This document shows positions 44,500 through 58,123 of a stretch of 64,000 nt of DNA, in pieces. Source of the DNA: Sympetrum striolatum (Eukaryota > Arthropoda > Insecta > Odonata > Libellulidae); contig OX388349.1 of NCBI GenBank assembly GCA_947579665.1, positions 27,746,459 through 27,810,458 on the forward strand, read 5' to 3'. The notes beneath the pieces are model-generated. The model worked only from the letters and a program-made list of their open reading frames with translations, had not been told where the DNA came from and did not search any database. Position numbers and translations under genes: made by a program. How positions within the stretch are numbered: the first letter of the stretch is position 1; each line of letters begins with the position of its first letter.

Positions 44500-47400
44500 T
44501 TCCTGAGATTTTACCGAGACGGAAGTAAATAAAAGATGAAATAAAGATTAAGTCCGGCATAAAACAAAGGATAAGAATCGCTTTTTTATTCGCTTGACCG
44601 CTCACGGTCAATAAGTGAAGACTCTATCTCTGGATTAGATAAGTGTCCTATTCATCAAGATAAAAGAGACTTTTCTTTATCGACTAAATAAAAGGCGAGG
44701 ACGCATAACAAAAGGTCATTCTTTGTTAACCGCATCCATTTATCGCATTAAAACTCGCGGTTTTTGACTTTGAAATGCAAGATCATAATCAACGTCTAGT
44801 TTCCAATGGGGCATTTTCCTCTCGCTGCTGTCGCATCGGAAATTTCCCTCCGATAATTGATTGAATCCGTCCCGTGTACCTCGCTGCGGTAATGGCAGCA
44901 AACAACAAGCGTCCGAAAGAGCCGATATGAGCAGGAAAATCAGAAGCGGAGGGACAGTGATGGCCCAAGGCGGCAAAGTGTCGTCCGTGATTCGAGGGAC
45001 ACCGAATGGGGGAATGTGGGTTAGTTGTGTGCATTGGGTAAGAGCAGGGCCGAGTGTTAACACGAGATACTCATTAAAATGTTTCAAGAAACAACATGCA
45101 CTCCTTCGCTCTCCATTTCGACTCTGATTGATGACCTGCTATGATCGATAAATGGATTCGTGACTTTGATTGGAAGCATCTTTTGATGACTCGGTATTCT
45201 CTTCCCAATGTTCGGTTCATGTCGATATTTATAAGTTTTAAATATTAATCACGTATATTTTTCTGTAGTATTTACGTTTATTAATCTTAATCGCATTATA
45301 ATTTTAAAGACTTTTCTCAAAGTTAAACTATTATTAATTTAGAATTTCCGGGAATTAAACGTAATCTATGAGATTATCTATTACTGGCAAATTTTTACAA
45401 CCTGATTAATAAACAAATGAGAGGTAGAACTCATGGCAATTAATCTGTAATAATTCTGAAATTATTCGAAGATGAGCAATTTTAACTCAATATCGCTACA
45501 GTAGAATATTCACTCAAATTAATATTTTCAGCATCGTAGAGTCAATTTTCAGAGGAGAAACTGAATAGTTATATGATGAGTAACTTATCTTAAGGTTCCC
45601 CAGGCGAAACATTTATTGGCAGAGACACTGTCGGTAGAAGCAGATAAGAAGTCGTTGAACACTGTTAATTTGCGTTAGATAGAATAGGACTGCTATAAAA
45701 TGATCCATGCATGCAAGCAATATAATAGTGAGTTCGGAAAGTCGTTCGTTTTGTTAAAACATTAAGCGATGGATCTGAGTCCGTTTTAAAGAGTTTTCTT
45801 CACTGAGGGAACATTAGGCCAAATTTTTGTAAATATAGTATTCATTGAATTTCAAAAACATCAAAAGGAAGGAATCATGCGCATTTCTATCCCCTAGGGA
45901 GAATTTTTGAAAGCAAGAGGTAACCGAATAGCAAAAGCTAAAGAAGTGTGAAGTGTGCGAGAAAGAAAAACAAAAAAGCATCAATCGGCGTGTTCAAGCA
46001 AAGAGAAAAATCTTATCATACATATTGTGCCATCTTATGAATTCCTTAATTGTAAATTGTTAGGAATAAGCTAGAATTTAGTGATATACAGTACAGTAAT
46101 TAATATGGTTACTGTCGTCAAAGTATGGGGTATTGGGATGTGGCAGACTACGAATCGATCTAGTTTTTGTCAAGTTGCGTTGAAAGTAGTGTTTGAGAAT
46201 TCTACAGTCTCGTACCACTGTACCGCTTAACCCAATAATAAAAAAATAGATGGCTAGATTTGTCGCATCTTAAATTCAATTTCCTAGGAAGGATGCACGA
46301 TAACATGGCTAGGGAAATGTTTCCAAAATACGTTCGCTGCCATTGGCAAAAAGGCCATATGTATGTATAAGTATGTGCAAGTTGTTGTACATACTTGTAC
46401 ATATTTGTTACATAGCTGTCGTGAGTTGTTTACATGCGTTAGATACGTGTTCATACGTTTGTAGATGTGAAGTTTAATGCGCCAAATCAACTTTATTACG
46501 ATATCCTTGATTTTATACAAACAATATCTGAATCTACTGAGAGGGCAAAGGCCAGGTGTAAGGAATCATATCTTCGATTTGATTCAGCGATAAAGTTCTC
46601 TCAGCAGAGCTCACAAAGCGGAGCAGAGTTGTTCATATAACGCACAAAGTGGATTTTCTCAAAGCAAACCTTTCAAAATATTCATATAAATATCTAATGG
46701 AGTTCAATAATCAACTGTTGTTGATCTATTATTATAATGAGCCCTGATAAATGATTTTTGATTGCCGTCGCCTGGTGTCGTAAATTTAGAGTTGCTAGTT
46801 CCTAGACAAAAAGGATTAAAATCAATGAGCTTTTCTACCTGTAGAATTATCTCTTTTAAAGATGTATCATTTTTTTATTATAAATCACGACATTTAAAAT
46901 GGGAGATCTGCTTTTCTTTTGTTTAAATAATTGTATTTTATTAAAAACAGTAAAACGATTAATTCGGTAGTTCACATTACTTAATGAAAGCCTTATTCCT
47001 TAAAGACAATGATAATGAATTGTTGTATATAATTTTACAGATATTATATACAGTGCAGTTGATGTAGAAGGAATATCTATTTCAATAAATAGGTTGGATG
47101 AAAATTTGATTGAATTTTTATAAAAAATCAAGTAAGTACTCTGGGGATTAGATCAGTCTCTATGTATATAACCACCTCTTTGAATAAGAGTACAAATGGG
47201 AAGTTATACCATTAATAAGTATAGCATAATGTAGTTTAATAACTTATAATTCATATAGCGTAGCAGTATAAGGTTTTATTTAGTAGTTAGGAATTTGTCA
47301 AGTTTATTATCAAGAATGTATTTCTCTGACTCAGCTTGGTTGCAATCAAACTTCGAGGTCGAGAATTCGGGAAACTACATTCTATTGCATAGTAAAGAGA

Positions 47401-47913
47401 CCGTACTCATTAGAAAAATGTTATAAGAAATGCAGGAAATGAAAGCTGAAGCTCTTGAGTAGTGCAAGCATTCAGTTGGAAAGTAATTAATTTGAAGTTT
47501 ACTCATTTGGAGATATTTCTAAGATTCATCAGCTAGAAGTGGGGAATTCAAACTTGACACAATATGTTCCTGAAGCTTTTCACCAAGTTCTCATCGAAAA
47601 CGTGAATTCAAAGCTTCACTTATATAAAAGCCGTTGATTTGAGTTATATTCACATGCTGTGTTCAAAGTTTCCGAGGTTGATTTATTTTGCATTTAAAAC
47701 AGTTTTACAGGGAAATTCACTCTCTGTGATTAATTAATTTGAAATAGCAAATAAATTGGAGGTGTAGTCATCAAGTCTTCCCAGTCGGAAGAACACGGAA
47801 ATATTTTTATGGAATTCTATTACTAATTGTTAGGTTATTGGGTTTGACCCAAATTTTTGTACAACCACTTGTCTGTTCCTTGTAGTGTATCTAAAGAACT
47901 TATTTTTCAACAA
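44500..47913. other. Mostly AT-rich; balanced block at about 44700-45130
   Basis: About 44740-45130 is less AT-rich, with frames open on both strands (44740-45087 minus, 44861-45127 plus) but no domain: a candidate conserved non-coding block. TGAGTTCGGAAAGTCGTTCG near 45731 faintly recalls mariner termini, but no partner end was found. Nothing else was recognised. Confidence 0.3.
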
Positions 47914-48974
47914 TTTTTACTTTCTCCCTATACGTAGTATAGAGAGAAAATATATATATTGTATTCGCAAAAAAATTCGACCTCCAGATTTCAACGGAAA
48001 TAGATGTTTTGGAGCCCATAGAGCACGTTTTCGCTATTTTTCCGAATATGTCTGTCTGTGTATTTGTCTGTCTGTCTGTCTGTGGTTAAAAGGTTTGTGG
48101 GCGCTCTGTCTTAAAAAGTAATTATCCGATCATTTTCAAAATTCATATTTAGAATTTTCCTAACAATGCCAAAAGTCGATTAGTTTTTGGTGAATATCGC
48201 TTAACCGGAAGTTGCGGTTCATCCGGAACAAAATTTCGTTTCTTAAATATCTCTGTAAAAATGCAATATAGGTATATACATTTACACACAAAAGTTGTAG
48301 ATAATGAACTTTACTACAACTTTTTTATAAAACATTTTTTCATAACACTGATTGTTTAGGAGTTATTCTTGAATAATCGTTAACCGGAAGTTGTTGTTTA
48401 TCCAGAAGTTGAAGTTTTTCATACTTATCTCTGTCAGAATTCAATGTAGGTATATACAATTATATACAATAGTTATAGATAATGTACTTTACTACAACTT
48501 TTGTATAAATCATTTTTTCGTAACACAGATTGTTTAGGAGTTATTCTTCAATAATGGTTAACCGGAAGTTGTTGTTTACCCAGAAATGGAGGTTTTTCAT
48601 ACAAATCTCTGTCAAATTGCAATTAAGGTATATACAATTATGTACAAAAGTTATAGATAATGTACTTTAATACAACTTTTGTATAAAACATTTTTTCGTA
48701 GCACTGATTGTTTAGGAGTTATTCTTGAATAATGGTTAACCGGAAGTTGTTGTTTATCCAGAAATTGAAGTTTTTTATACTTATCTCTGTCAGAATGCAA
48801 TGTAGATATATACAACCATGTACCAAAGTTATAGATAATTTTTTTACTACAAATGTTGTATGAAACATTTTCCTGTAACACTCATTGTTTTGGAGTTATT
48901 TATATATTACCGGCATAAGCTTCTGTTTTCAATAAATACGGAGAAAGTCATGTGTTGGTAACATCAGGTTTTTT
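47914..48974 (+). repeat. ACTTTYTCC dispersed repeat, copy C (four internal units of about 178 bp)
   Basis: This is the longest copy. It starts TTTTTACTTTCTCCCTATAC, GTAGTATAGAGAGAAAATAT and shares the ATAGATGTTTTGGAGCCCAT and GCGCTCTGTCTTAAAAAGTA blocks with copy A. It then has four tandem units whose TTAACCGGAAGTT starts lie at 48201, 48380, 48558 and 48736 (spacing 179, 178, 178). Each unit also carries ATCTCTGTCAGAATGCAATG-like, TATAGATAATGTACTTTACT and GATTGTTTAGGAGTTATTCT blocks. It ends GGAGAAAGTCATGTGTTGGT, AACATCAGGTTTTTT. No protein is encoded. Confidence 0.85.
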
Positions 48975-50580
48975 CTTATTACCGTAGCATTAAAAAATTC
49001 ACACCGAAAGAATATTTGTTCATCAAATACAGTGTGTTAATCTTTTAGGAAATATATTTTAGTACGTAATATTTATAAAACTTTATTTTCGGAAGTTTAT
49101 TATTTACTCGCATCATTGAATATTTATAACCAATATTTATTGTAATGCAATGCGTGAGATTACCTTTCAACCTTCATTAACCACCTGGGAGTATTTACCG
49201 AAAACGTCAGCTGTCACTGTTTTATCCTCAAAAGTTCAGAATTCACCCGTTTACGTACACATATTTTTTGACATGTCCATTAAGCCGTAGAAGCATATTT
49301 GGAAATTGTGATTTTCGGATAGCAAATTACTTCCAACTCTTTCGACTCCTAGCTTATCTGTGGGCCGCATCGTGGCTATTCTGGTAGTCCTTAGCGTTAT
49401 CAGCCGCGCTGTTCCATTCGGCAATCAAGAGACGTATCTTTAATTCTCTCTTCGGGAGTTGTGCAAACGGCAAGCCAATGTATCGGGGGACCTTTGTGCA
49501 GTGTCAGCGAAACAAAGATCATGCTCCGCTGGCTCCCCTGTGTATTTATCATTTACAACGGCAGAGGCCAAGATTCTCGCTCCTGCATGTTGAACAATGG
49601 GTTTAGCGGACGATTCGCTTCGTTTTTTCGTGCGCCATCGTCCATCAAATTCCGACTACCGAAAAAAGAAACACTCGGCTGCATACAATACACGTCCAGA
49701 GCTGTGTTCCGCCGAGTTTTGGGATACATGTCTCGGGCCCTGCGTCATCGCTCCGTAAAAAGCTGTCCGTTTTCACGCCGAGTTATTTTTAATAATTCCT
49801 GCATTCGTCGAAAGCGAGGTTCTTCCAAACCTCGCGTCATTGGGTCACGAGTTGAAAAGGAAGAAGAAATTGGACGGTTCCATGACGGACCGCACCAGTT
49901 GGTACCAACTATGGGAATTTTAACCCATCTTTGAATTTTGTTTTTGAACTATTTCACGGATAAATTCAAGCTCTCTATCATATAATATGAGTATAAGGAT
50001 AAAAATGAGCCACTAAAAGTCGTAATTAAGGCCTAAATTATCATAAAAACCATCTGAAAATATTATTAAATGCATTCCCAATTTCATAACCTAACACCTG
50101 ATGCTATCTGCAATTCATCAAGAATTTCTTCACTTTCAGACCATTCAATCTACGATTATTTCATATTTTGGATTAGTCCCAATGGTAGACACAGATCTTA
50201 TAATTTAATTACATTATTGTTACTCCGTGTGCCCTTCAACTAGACGGTTATAAACATTCCACTGTTCTACTCCTCGTCTTGCACTCACCAACCGTTCAAT
50301 GATCCCTTCTCCGTATTTAAACAAGCATTTATTCTTAGTTACGTCTACGGAAACATCTCTGTGACTTGCTTTATTTTTTTTCCTACTTTAATTCGTTATT
50401 TTTTTGTGCATCAATTTTTCTTGACTTTTATATTTATTTATCTTTTATTATGTTGCTGAATAGTAAATGTGTGGCTTTTGGACCTCTTAAAATAAATAAG
50501 TGTACATAAGGCCACTGAGAGTTGATGAATCTTACGAAATCGCAAATCAAATTGTCAGTGGCGGAATCTGAAAGAATGAT
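48975..50580. other. Unique-looking sequence; balanced block at about 49340-49930
   Basis: From about 49340 to 49930 the composition is clearly more balanced with many CpGs, and a plus frame of 157 codons stays open (49461-49934). Its translation is basic and Cys/Arg-rich but matches no domain I know, and it lacks visible splice or initiation context. It is either an unrecognised exon or a conserved non-coding block; I favour the latter with low confidence. Confidence 0.35.
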
Positions 50581-50582
50581 GA

Positions 50583-50650
50583 TCTGCGGAATAGCGTTGG
50601 TTAGAGCAGCCTAGCATGTGGAAGACCTAGGATCGAGACTTGGTCTTTTC
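50583..50650 (+). mobile_element. Possible tRNA-derived SINE head (degraded)
   Basis: GCGGAATAGCGTTGGTTAGA, GCAGCCTAG...GACCTAGGATCGAGACTTGG has an A-box-like TAGCGTTGGTTAGAGC. A B-box-like AGGATCGAGACT follows at tRNA-like spacing. The acceptor stem does not pair and there is no terminator, so it is at best a retroposon head or tRNA relic. Body and ends cannot be defined. Confidence 0.4.
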
Positions 50651-52731
50651 ATACTTTACCATCTCCTCTTCTCTTTAAATAACTTATGTAGTACCTATAA
50701 ATCCTCTCCTTAAGCAGAATATTCGCGACAAATTTCTAAATAATTTCGACCCAAACCCCAAAAATTCATGGATTTTCTTTCACCTTCTCCCTAGCGATAG
50801 GATATTTGAGTTACTTCAACGTCATTTTCCTATGTTAGTTTTGAAAAATTGAATATATTTTTCACTAAATCCTTACGATTGTTTTCAATCTGATGCTAAA
50901 AAATGCAGAACAAATGACGGTTTGAACCCCATCCATATTTCATTAGCTTCCAAGACACAAGAGTAAAAAATGAGGTCTACTAGCGAAGATGAGAAAAGAG
51001 TTAGTTTGCATTTGAATTCCTCACCTAGCGAGAATGCTACAAACGGAACATAAAAAAAAATAAAAATGAAGTACAGTAACTCTGCAAGTAAAACTATTCA
51101 TAGTATTCTTTAAGGACTCTCAGTCAATGCCATTATCCTGCATATCTTACACCTTTGAACCTTTACGTCGTTACAGCCATGAAAAAGACAAACAAAAGTG
51201 GAATTAAGTTACGTTTTCCCTTACCTGTATCAGATTAAATCTGAAAAATATTCCTTTCTTCAAGATTTAGTAACAGGACTGTTGTTTTAACAATAAAATT
51301 GTTTTTTTTTCTAGTTTTATATGAGAACTTTGCTGGTGCTATTTCGTTACCCCCATACGGATAGCTTTTCTCAACTCTGAGCTTTTTCTCTGTACTTGAA
51401 TGAATCTATTCTCTCCATATATATTATCAGAAATAACTTTTTCAATAAATATTTAAATTTATTTAAGAGCTAACTAGATATATTTAAATTTTATTTGTCT
51501 ATTGAGCGTCGAAGTAGAAAGATAAAATAGTGTACCAAATTACCTAACTTGGGAAGAGTAATGCGTAAAATACGCTGGCAAGTGAAGGTTGAAGGTTTCA
51601 AGATTTTACAGAATGTGAAATTGAAATGATGATATAAATTTGAAGCAGATGTACTGAAGCAAAACATTAGCTTATTTTCTTGTCATTCTCAAAGCTCTGT
51701 AATGGAAGTATTTTCAATCATAAAAGTCCCATGAAACCATCTAAAGAATCATTGGATCCCTTGCCTTAATTTTACTTCAGATGATTCATATCTCAAAAAA
51801 AATCCTTTTTTATGTATGAAATTTACATATGCTCCACACCCATGACTTTCGCTATTGTCTCATTTTGAGCCTAAAACCTAACTAACCATTTAAGGAGTAG
51901 GAGATGCCCTTTGATCTCTAATCCAATAATGCCCACAGAAAGTTATTCCTCTGCCAGACTTACTAATTTTCACCTCACATTCGCTGACACAGCATCGAGC
52001 TGCCTCGGAATTGAAATTGTTGAAAATGGGCGCGGATTCTCTTGCGTAGCAAAGGCCAGCCAAACAATGAGACCATTTCACATGGGAAGTGGAGTTAAAG
52101 TGAATGCCAGCAAAGAATGCACTGACCGTGGCCTTTCGGTTCTTTAGTGTGAATCACTTCGTTAAGCTGCTCTTCTTACTGTGAAAGCAAGGAGACGATT
52201 CAAGTGGTGATTTTGCCATTTAAAAGTCTATCAATAGAGCTACTGAATCTTATAAATATATCTACCTAACTTTTTAAACATTCGCGGTAGAATGTCAATG
52301 ACGATTATGCATTCGGAGACCAGATTTCAGGTCTCTATTAAGAGACCAGATATCACCTCCAGCTACTCATTATTTCTTGTATCTGAGAGAAATAAACCAA
52401 TGTCGTTTGGGAACCAATAGCATAACAGCAAAGCTTAATTATACGAATCATGAATACTCCGCATGAATGTTTACTATGTAATACAAGGAACGAAAGCACG
52501 ATAATTGAGGTCATATTTTCCTCTGTAAATGGAAGGCTACTTTATTTTCTCTCTATGCCCTGTTCCCCGTAGAGAATCAACTGGCAATTCTGCTGCTACA
52601 AAATTGAAATTAACGGAAAATTAGTTGATTTTTTGGTAATTGCGTTAGTTCATGACATTCTAGAGATAAAAAATGCTTAGGAAATCAATAATTAAAATGT
52701 TTTTGCAAATCTTACTATCATAAATGTTGAC
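50651..52731. other. AT-rich sequence, nothing recognised
   Basis: Overlapping frames at 51890-52147 on both strands lack a domain. No RNA or repeat was identified. Confidence 0.3.
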
Positions 52732-52943
52732 GAAAAAATTACTTAATCCCAATTCCACAAGCGGTTTCATTTCACGGCCGGTTTCAACTAAGGTCTAGTC
52801 GTTATCAGGCAACACATACAGAAAGTGACTTTTTTATATGTTACACTTTTTGTATCTGTCATCTGATACGAATAGATCTTATTGTTAGTCGAAACTGGTG
52901 GCGTAATAAAACCCCTTGTGGAATAGTGACTAAGTTATTTTTC
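52732..52943. repeat. Foldback element F, copy 2
   Basis: The arms 52732-52767 (GAAAAAATTACTTAATCCCA, ATTCCACAAGCGGTTT) and about 52909-52943 are inverted complements with several mismatches (roughly four-fifths matching by eye). Inside, CACGGCCGGTTTCAACTAAG, GTCTAGTCGTTATCAGGC near the left arm is mirrored by TTAGTCGAAACTGGTGGCG near the right arm, so the core is itself palindromic. CTGATACGAAT (about 52863) is shared, inverted, with copy 1 at 20331-20580. Confidence 0.65.
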
Positions 52944-55477
52944 TCATCATTTGATGAAATTCCATCTCCCATTGGTTGCTATAATAAAATTCCACATTAG
53001 AGGATATAACTATTTTATTTAAATTTATTGTTGAAATTTAGTGTAATCAAACCATAGAAAATACATGAAACTGTTAAACGAGTACATTCAAGCAGAGCGT
53101 CAGTCATGTCATCCAAAAGCTGCGGTGAGAGTCAGTCAAGTAATTATTTACTTTTTACTGTAACTGAAAATTACACCTCTTGAACATATTATGTTTGTGC
53201 TTTTTATTTCTCCTTCCCATGTGACTGCATTTAAATCACAATTGCATGCCTTTACGCATGCAACTATTCATTGCTGGATGAAGAAAAACGATTGAGATTA
53301 ATTTATTTTAAGTTGGTGAATACAGAAGACCCCAGTCTTCAGGATATATATTCCAGTGAGGGAGAAGTAAATACATTTACGTCCAATAGAATGTACAGTA
53401 CATAAGTTTAAAGTATTTATAAATATTAGCTAATTTGATATAACAAAAATAAATTTTATATTCCTAGTTTACACCCAAAGGAATTTGTTTGCAGTAATAA
53501 GAGATTATACAGAACAAACGCATATATACTTTATGATATCATTTCAAAACGATTCTAACAATAAAAGCTTTTACGTCGTAATCCATTCTCGTGCATAAAT
53601 GCCTATTACTGAAGCAAAAATTACGCAACCACCATTTCACTCATTCGAGTCTACATCCTGTAGAAATGCAGCCACTTTTGAGTTAAGTTTTCCATGATGA
53701 ACATAATCCATACCATCAAAATTTAGGATTTAATTGAAGCTGGATAGGAAGTTATTAAGGCAAGATAAGTTAATTGAATAAACTTTAGATAAAGTTCGCA
53801 ACCGAAGTAGCGAAAAGATAAGACCCGCTGAGATATATGAGGATACGGAAGCTAAAGATGCGAAAAGTTCTCGAATTTCTCTCCAATCCTGTCAAGAAAG
53901 AAGTCTTATCTGTGCAATTAAATGATTTTTTATGCGGAGATTTGCTACCATGCTGATGTGTTTGTTTCCAAGACTTCTACTAATGATGCAGAGAAAGATG
54001 AAATATTAAGGAAATTTAACTAGACTGGACTGAAAGTTCAATTACAAGAATTTTTTCAGTTTTCGTGATATTAACTTAAGTAAGCAATCTAAAAATGGAA
54101 AATATATAAATAACTGGTGAAGTACCAATACCCCTTCGAGCTGATTGCTTTACAGATGGGCCAAAATGATACTCATGTATTTGCTACTCATCCATCAGTA
54201 CATCTCAATATACATGTACAGAGTTTAGGATATTTTACATTTGACGCAATAAAAATACATATAAATGGGTTTATGAGACTATTATGATGGGAAATATTCT
54301 TGATAGAAAATACATCAAATTTGAAATTTATCGATCACGTGAATTTGCTTAGTGCCTGTCAATACGTTATGTAGGAATTTTTAAAATAACTAAGTCAGCT
54401 CATTTCTATGTATTTTAAATGAATTCAAACCAACCCTACTCAATATGCTTAACTTATGAATGCTTTCACATCTCTTACAGATTTCTAGTGGACAATAATT
54501 GAAAAAAATATAATCGCGACCTACCTAAAGGCTAAAAGAAAATTTGCAAAAAAAGATCTCTAGAAAAGTGAGAATGTATATACTTTTAGTAATGGGAGAT
54601 TTAAGCATATAGAAACATAATTTAATAGGTCAAATATGAAGTATAACTCAAGATATTTATGTATATAACACATTCATACCTCTTCATACATGATGCATTG
54701 CAGCTCTAATGACAAATAGAACACTATTTAAGAATCAAGCAGGACACCAAACGGCTATCCTCTGATTTTGATTACGGACGAGTCTCTATATTATACAGTC
54801 ATAACTGTCCATGATTACTATTCAATAAAAATGTTCATTCTTTATCGTGAGAGAATCCGATGCAATCAATTGGAAGGCATTGAGCTGTGACCCGAGATAC
54901 GAAGACTAGATCAAGGCCACAGTTGGACAATATTACATTGAAATTTAGATATGTGATAATTAACTCACTATTATAATTATTATTTGCTACATTTAGACAG
55001 AATTAAGATGTCAGTCCCAGAAATTGTTAATTTAACACTTTCACATTTAAATTATTACATTTAAAATATCTAAATAACATCACTATATTAACAAGCAGGA
55101 CTAGCCCACGGTTTTAACAACAAATAAGATTAAATTTAGCAAATATTCCCCTATTACTCCACCTAATACATTTACATAGAATATATTCTATAATTACTGT
55201 TCCTATATAATCACATTTTACATTGTCCCTTTGATTTTTGACATGTCACTTCAAAAGTTTCTCTAACATCTCATTTACATATTATAGTTTTAACAATATC
55301 TTAAACAACACATCCAAAACCCCTTTCAAACAATCATTTTTATAAGATCTTAAAGCATCTATGCTTAAAGTCTTTAATTGATTTTGGAAAGAGCTTGAAG
55401 AAAACATGTTCTATTCCCTTACATTGAGAAATGAGTATTAAGCGCATCCGTCCTTTGTTTTCCTAATTATAAGTACT
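52944..55477. other. AT-rich sequence, nothing recognised
   Basis: No frame of interest, RNA or repeat was found in this long AT-rich stretch. Confidence 0.3.
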
Positions 55478-55700
55478 CATCATCATCGCTGGGCGCAAAA
55501 TAATTCGGTTTTTCTAATCTCTAACGTAACTCCCTCCATGCTTCGCCAGAGTTTTTTACTTGAAAAATCCCTATTAATCCGTTCACTTTCCTCCTTTCCC
55601 ACCCAAGAATTTTTGACATTTTCGTTACGCTTTCCTCCCTATCGTGTCGATTTAATACATACCTAGCTGATTTCCACTGGACCTTTTCAATTTTCTTTGT
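55478..55700 (-). mobile_element. CR1/L2-like LINE ORF2 C-terminal relic
   Basis: The minus strand (55694 down to 55599) encodes KIEKVQWKSARYVLNRHDRE, ESVTKMSKILGW. This matches the very common LINE ORF2 pattern (L/I-E-K-V-Q-x-x-A-A-R-F-V, then S-V-T-x-M-L-x-x-L-G-W) that follows the reverse transcriptase domain in CR1/L2-type elements. It then decays, with a possible PNY...D block toward 55478 after a stop. The RT domain itself is missing and the adjacent upstream residues do not match, so this is a short fragment in an open frame of 125 codons. Confidence 0.75.
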
Positions 55701-58123
55701 CATACCACTGTGGCTAAAACAGCTTATTGAATCGTCAGTTGAATTGATACAATTTGCAATTAGATGATAATAAATGTTATAAAGTAATTGGGTCTTATGT
55801 GACATACACTCAACGGAAAGATCAATGAAGATTGCAACAGGAATCCTGAGGCTCTCATCCTGGATCTCACACGGAACACTTACAAGTAATACGAGCACAC
55901 GCCTCTGACTTGTATCTCTTACTAATCCTGTATTTTATGGACAATCTACATTACTATAAAAAGGATTGGAAGGACTGGACAGTTGGAAATTCCTGTATTA
56001 TAAAAGCTTCCTAATAATAGTAATCTCTTATTTTTGTTCCATGGGTGTACTCTATTAAGTAAAAACAACTGATTGGAACCGGCCTCTTGTAGAGAGTAGA
56101 AACAATGTAGAGCATCTAGTTTTATTGGCCGAAATTCAAAGTTAGACCAAAATATTTTTCTACGAAAGTTTCTCCGAAAAGAGATTTGCTGTAAATTCTT
56201 AATGTTACTTTGAAGGAATTTAACAAAATGTTGCATTGAGATTTCCACTGATATGATAATAGATACTTTTGTTGTTTTTTTCTCATAGCAATAGAAATTC
56301 CATCGGAATACTTTAGCTAGTGACAATTCCAAGTTGATAATGATTTATCCAATCAAATATAATGGTCAGTTTGTGAGGCCTAACCTATAATTCTCAATAT
56401 TTCCACTATTTTTTATTACGTATATCGCATTATATGTCATCCAGCATCCTTTGCTTTAGTCTTTTCCTTGGTTTCATCAATCTTATTTGATCTTTAACCA
56501 CTTCCTGTTGTGATTACTCTCCACTTGATATTTGTATACTCATTTTCTTGCCCTCTTGATCGCTTCAATCAAAACCTCCCTCATCTACAGCTCTTTCGTG
56601 ATTGCTCTTCTATCACCCCAATTTACTTTATCTATTCTCGGCCGTTCTCTCATGTTCAAAGCCTCAAATGTTTACATATAGGTATTTTTTCCTTAGGGTC
56701 GTGTCTTCATACCCATGCGGAGACATTCCACAGCAATCCTTTCCTGATTCCCTTGTAATTTTTAAGACATCAGCTCCCTCATCTTAAAGAAAGTCTCATA
56801 GGTTTCAATTAATTTTTTAACTACATCCCAAATACTGCTCAAATCTGGGAATTGTTCTACCTGTTCTAGTATTTAGCTAGTGAATCCGATTGTTATTACA
56901 GCTTTCTTTAATCTAGCAAACCTCATCAATTTCGTTTTCATGACCTTATTTACATTGCACCTCCTATTTTTATAACTGATCGGTTTTTATTCTCTTTTTA
57001 ACCACCCTCCCAAACTGTGGTAATGAATTATAGCTCTATCATGTCCGTAGCTCAGCTACTATTAAAAGCTACTGCTACTTAAGAACACAACATACACAAG
57101 CTTAAAATTTGACTCGGTTTTAAACGTCGATATCCTGAAGATAACAGTTTATATCTTAGCTTTACCATCCCCTCAAATTTGGAGTCAGGTTATTTAGAAG
57201 ACCCCTCTGTTTGAAATGCACGTAATGTTCGTTCTAATCACCAAAAGAGATTATTTAATTTGTATATTTAAATCAGAGAAATGACAGCTTAAAAAGCTAA
57301 ATAAATTATATTAAGGATATGTTTAATTCCATTAAAATTTTCCCTTTAATTAAAGCGCGAAAAAGATTAACACGCTTTATTCTCTAATTTTACCCCAAAA
57401 TTCGACGCATTGTCGTCCTCACAAGCAATCTCAATGTCAAGTCTTTTCATTTACTTTCTCCTAATTAGATTACAAGGGTAAACAGGTTCATAAGAAGCAA
57501 ACAGTTACTGATTTGTGACCTATGTCAGAGAATTTGGATCATTGTACGATTGAATTCCCAAACCACAAATGACAGCATTCAAACTTGAGTCGCAATTCAT
57601 GGAGCTACACGGAACAAACAGTCGTCGTTTCCATGGGAATTGTGCTGCAGAACTTAAACACTCCTCGAGGGTGTCTCGATTGGATCATTAAGGGATTTAG
57701 CCGTTGGAACAGAGGCAGTTTTTGGACTGCTTGCGACGCGCACAAGGGGTCACGTGACTTCAGAACGGCGCACCACCTGTTGATTGGTCCGAGAAGCTCC
57801 CGTTTATGAGCTACCGTTCTCTCTCTTCCTTCCCTTTCCCCTCAGTTTAATGGTCAATACACAGAATCTTAACGCACACATTGAGGCTAGAAACGTGGGA
57901 CCCTTTGCTAACAGATGGAATGCCGGAGGGATCTTGGAGAAGGGAGGGTCCCTTATACTCCTAAAAGGTGTCCCCACGTTACGTTCTCCCTAAGTGGTAT
58001 ACAGTCGATTTTATCAATGGAATATTATATCAATGAAATATTTCTTTATGATTGAATCAATGTGAGTTCCATATTAGCCAAAGTTCTTCTCTTAAATTTT
58101 CGTTCAACTGTTTGCCCGAAATT
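55701..58123. other. AT-rich sequence; promoter-like block at about 57540-57990
   Basis: No gene was recognised. About 57540-57990 is more balanced and contains GGTCACGTGAC (an E-box, about 57748) and TTGATTGGTCC (an inverted CCAAT box, about 57780). Together these look like promoter-proximal elements, but no transcription unit can be shown. Frames at 55946-56332 (minus) and 56510-56787 (plus) have no domain. Confidence 0.3.

Noticed and set aside
45728..45790. GAGTTCGGAAAGTCGTTCG, reminiscent of a mariner terminus
   Set aside because: No inverted partner end or TA-flanked structure could be located, and no transposase motif nearby.
49461..49934. 157-codon plus frame
   Set aside because: No recognisable domain or splice context; the block is CpG-richer so chance opening is likely. 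Kept only as an unassigned block.
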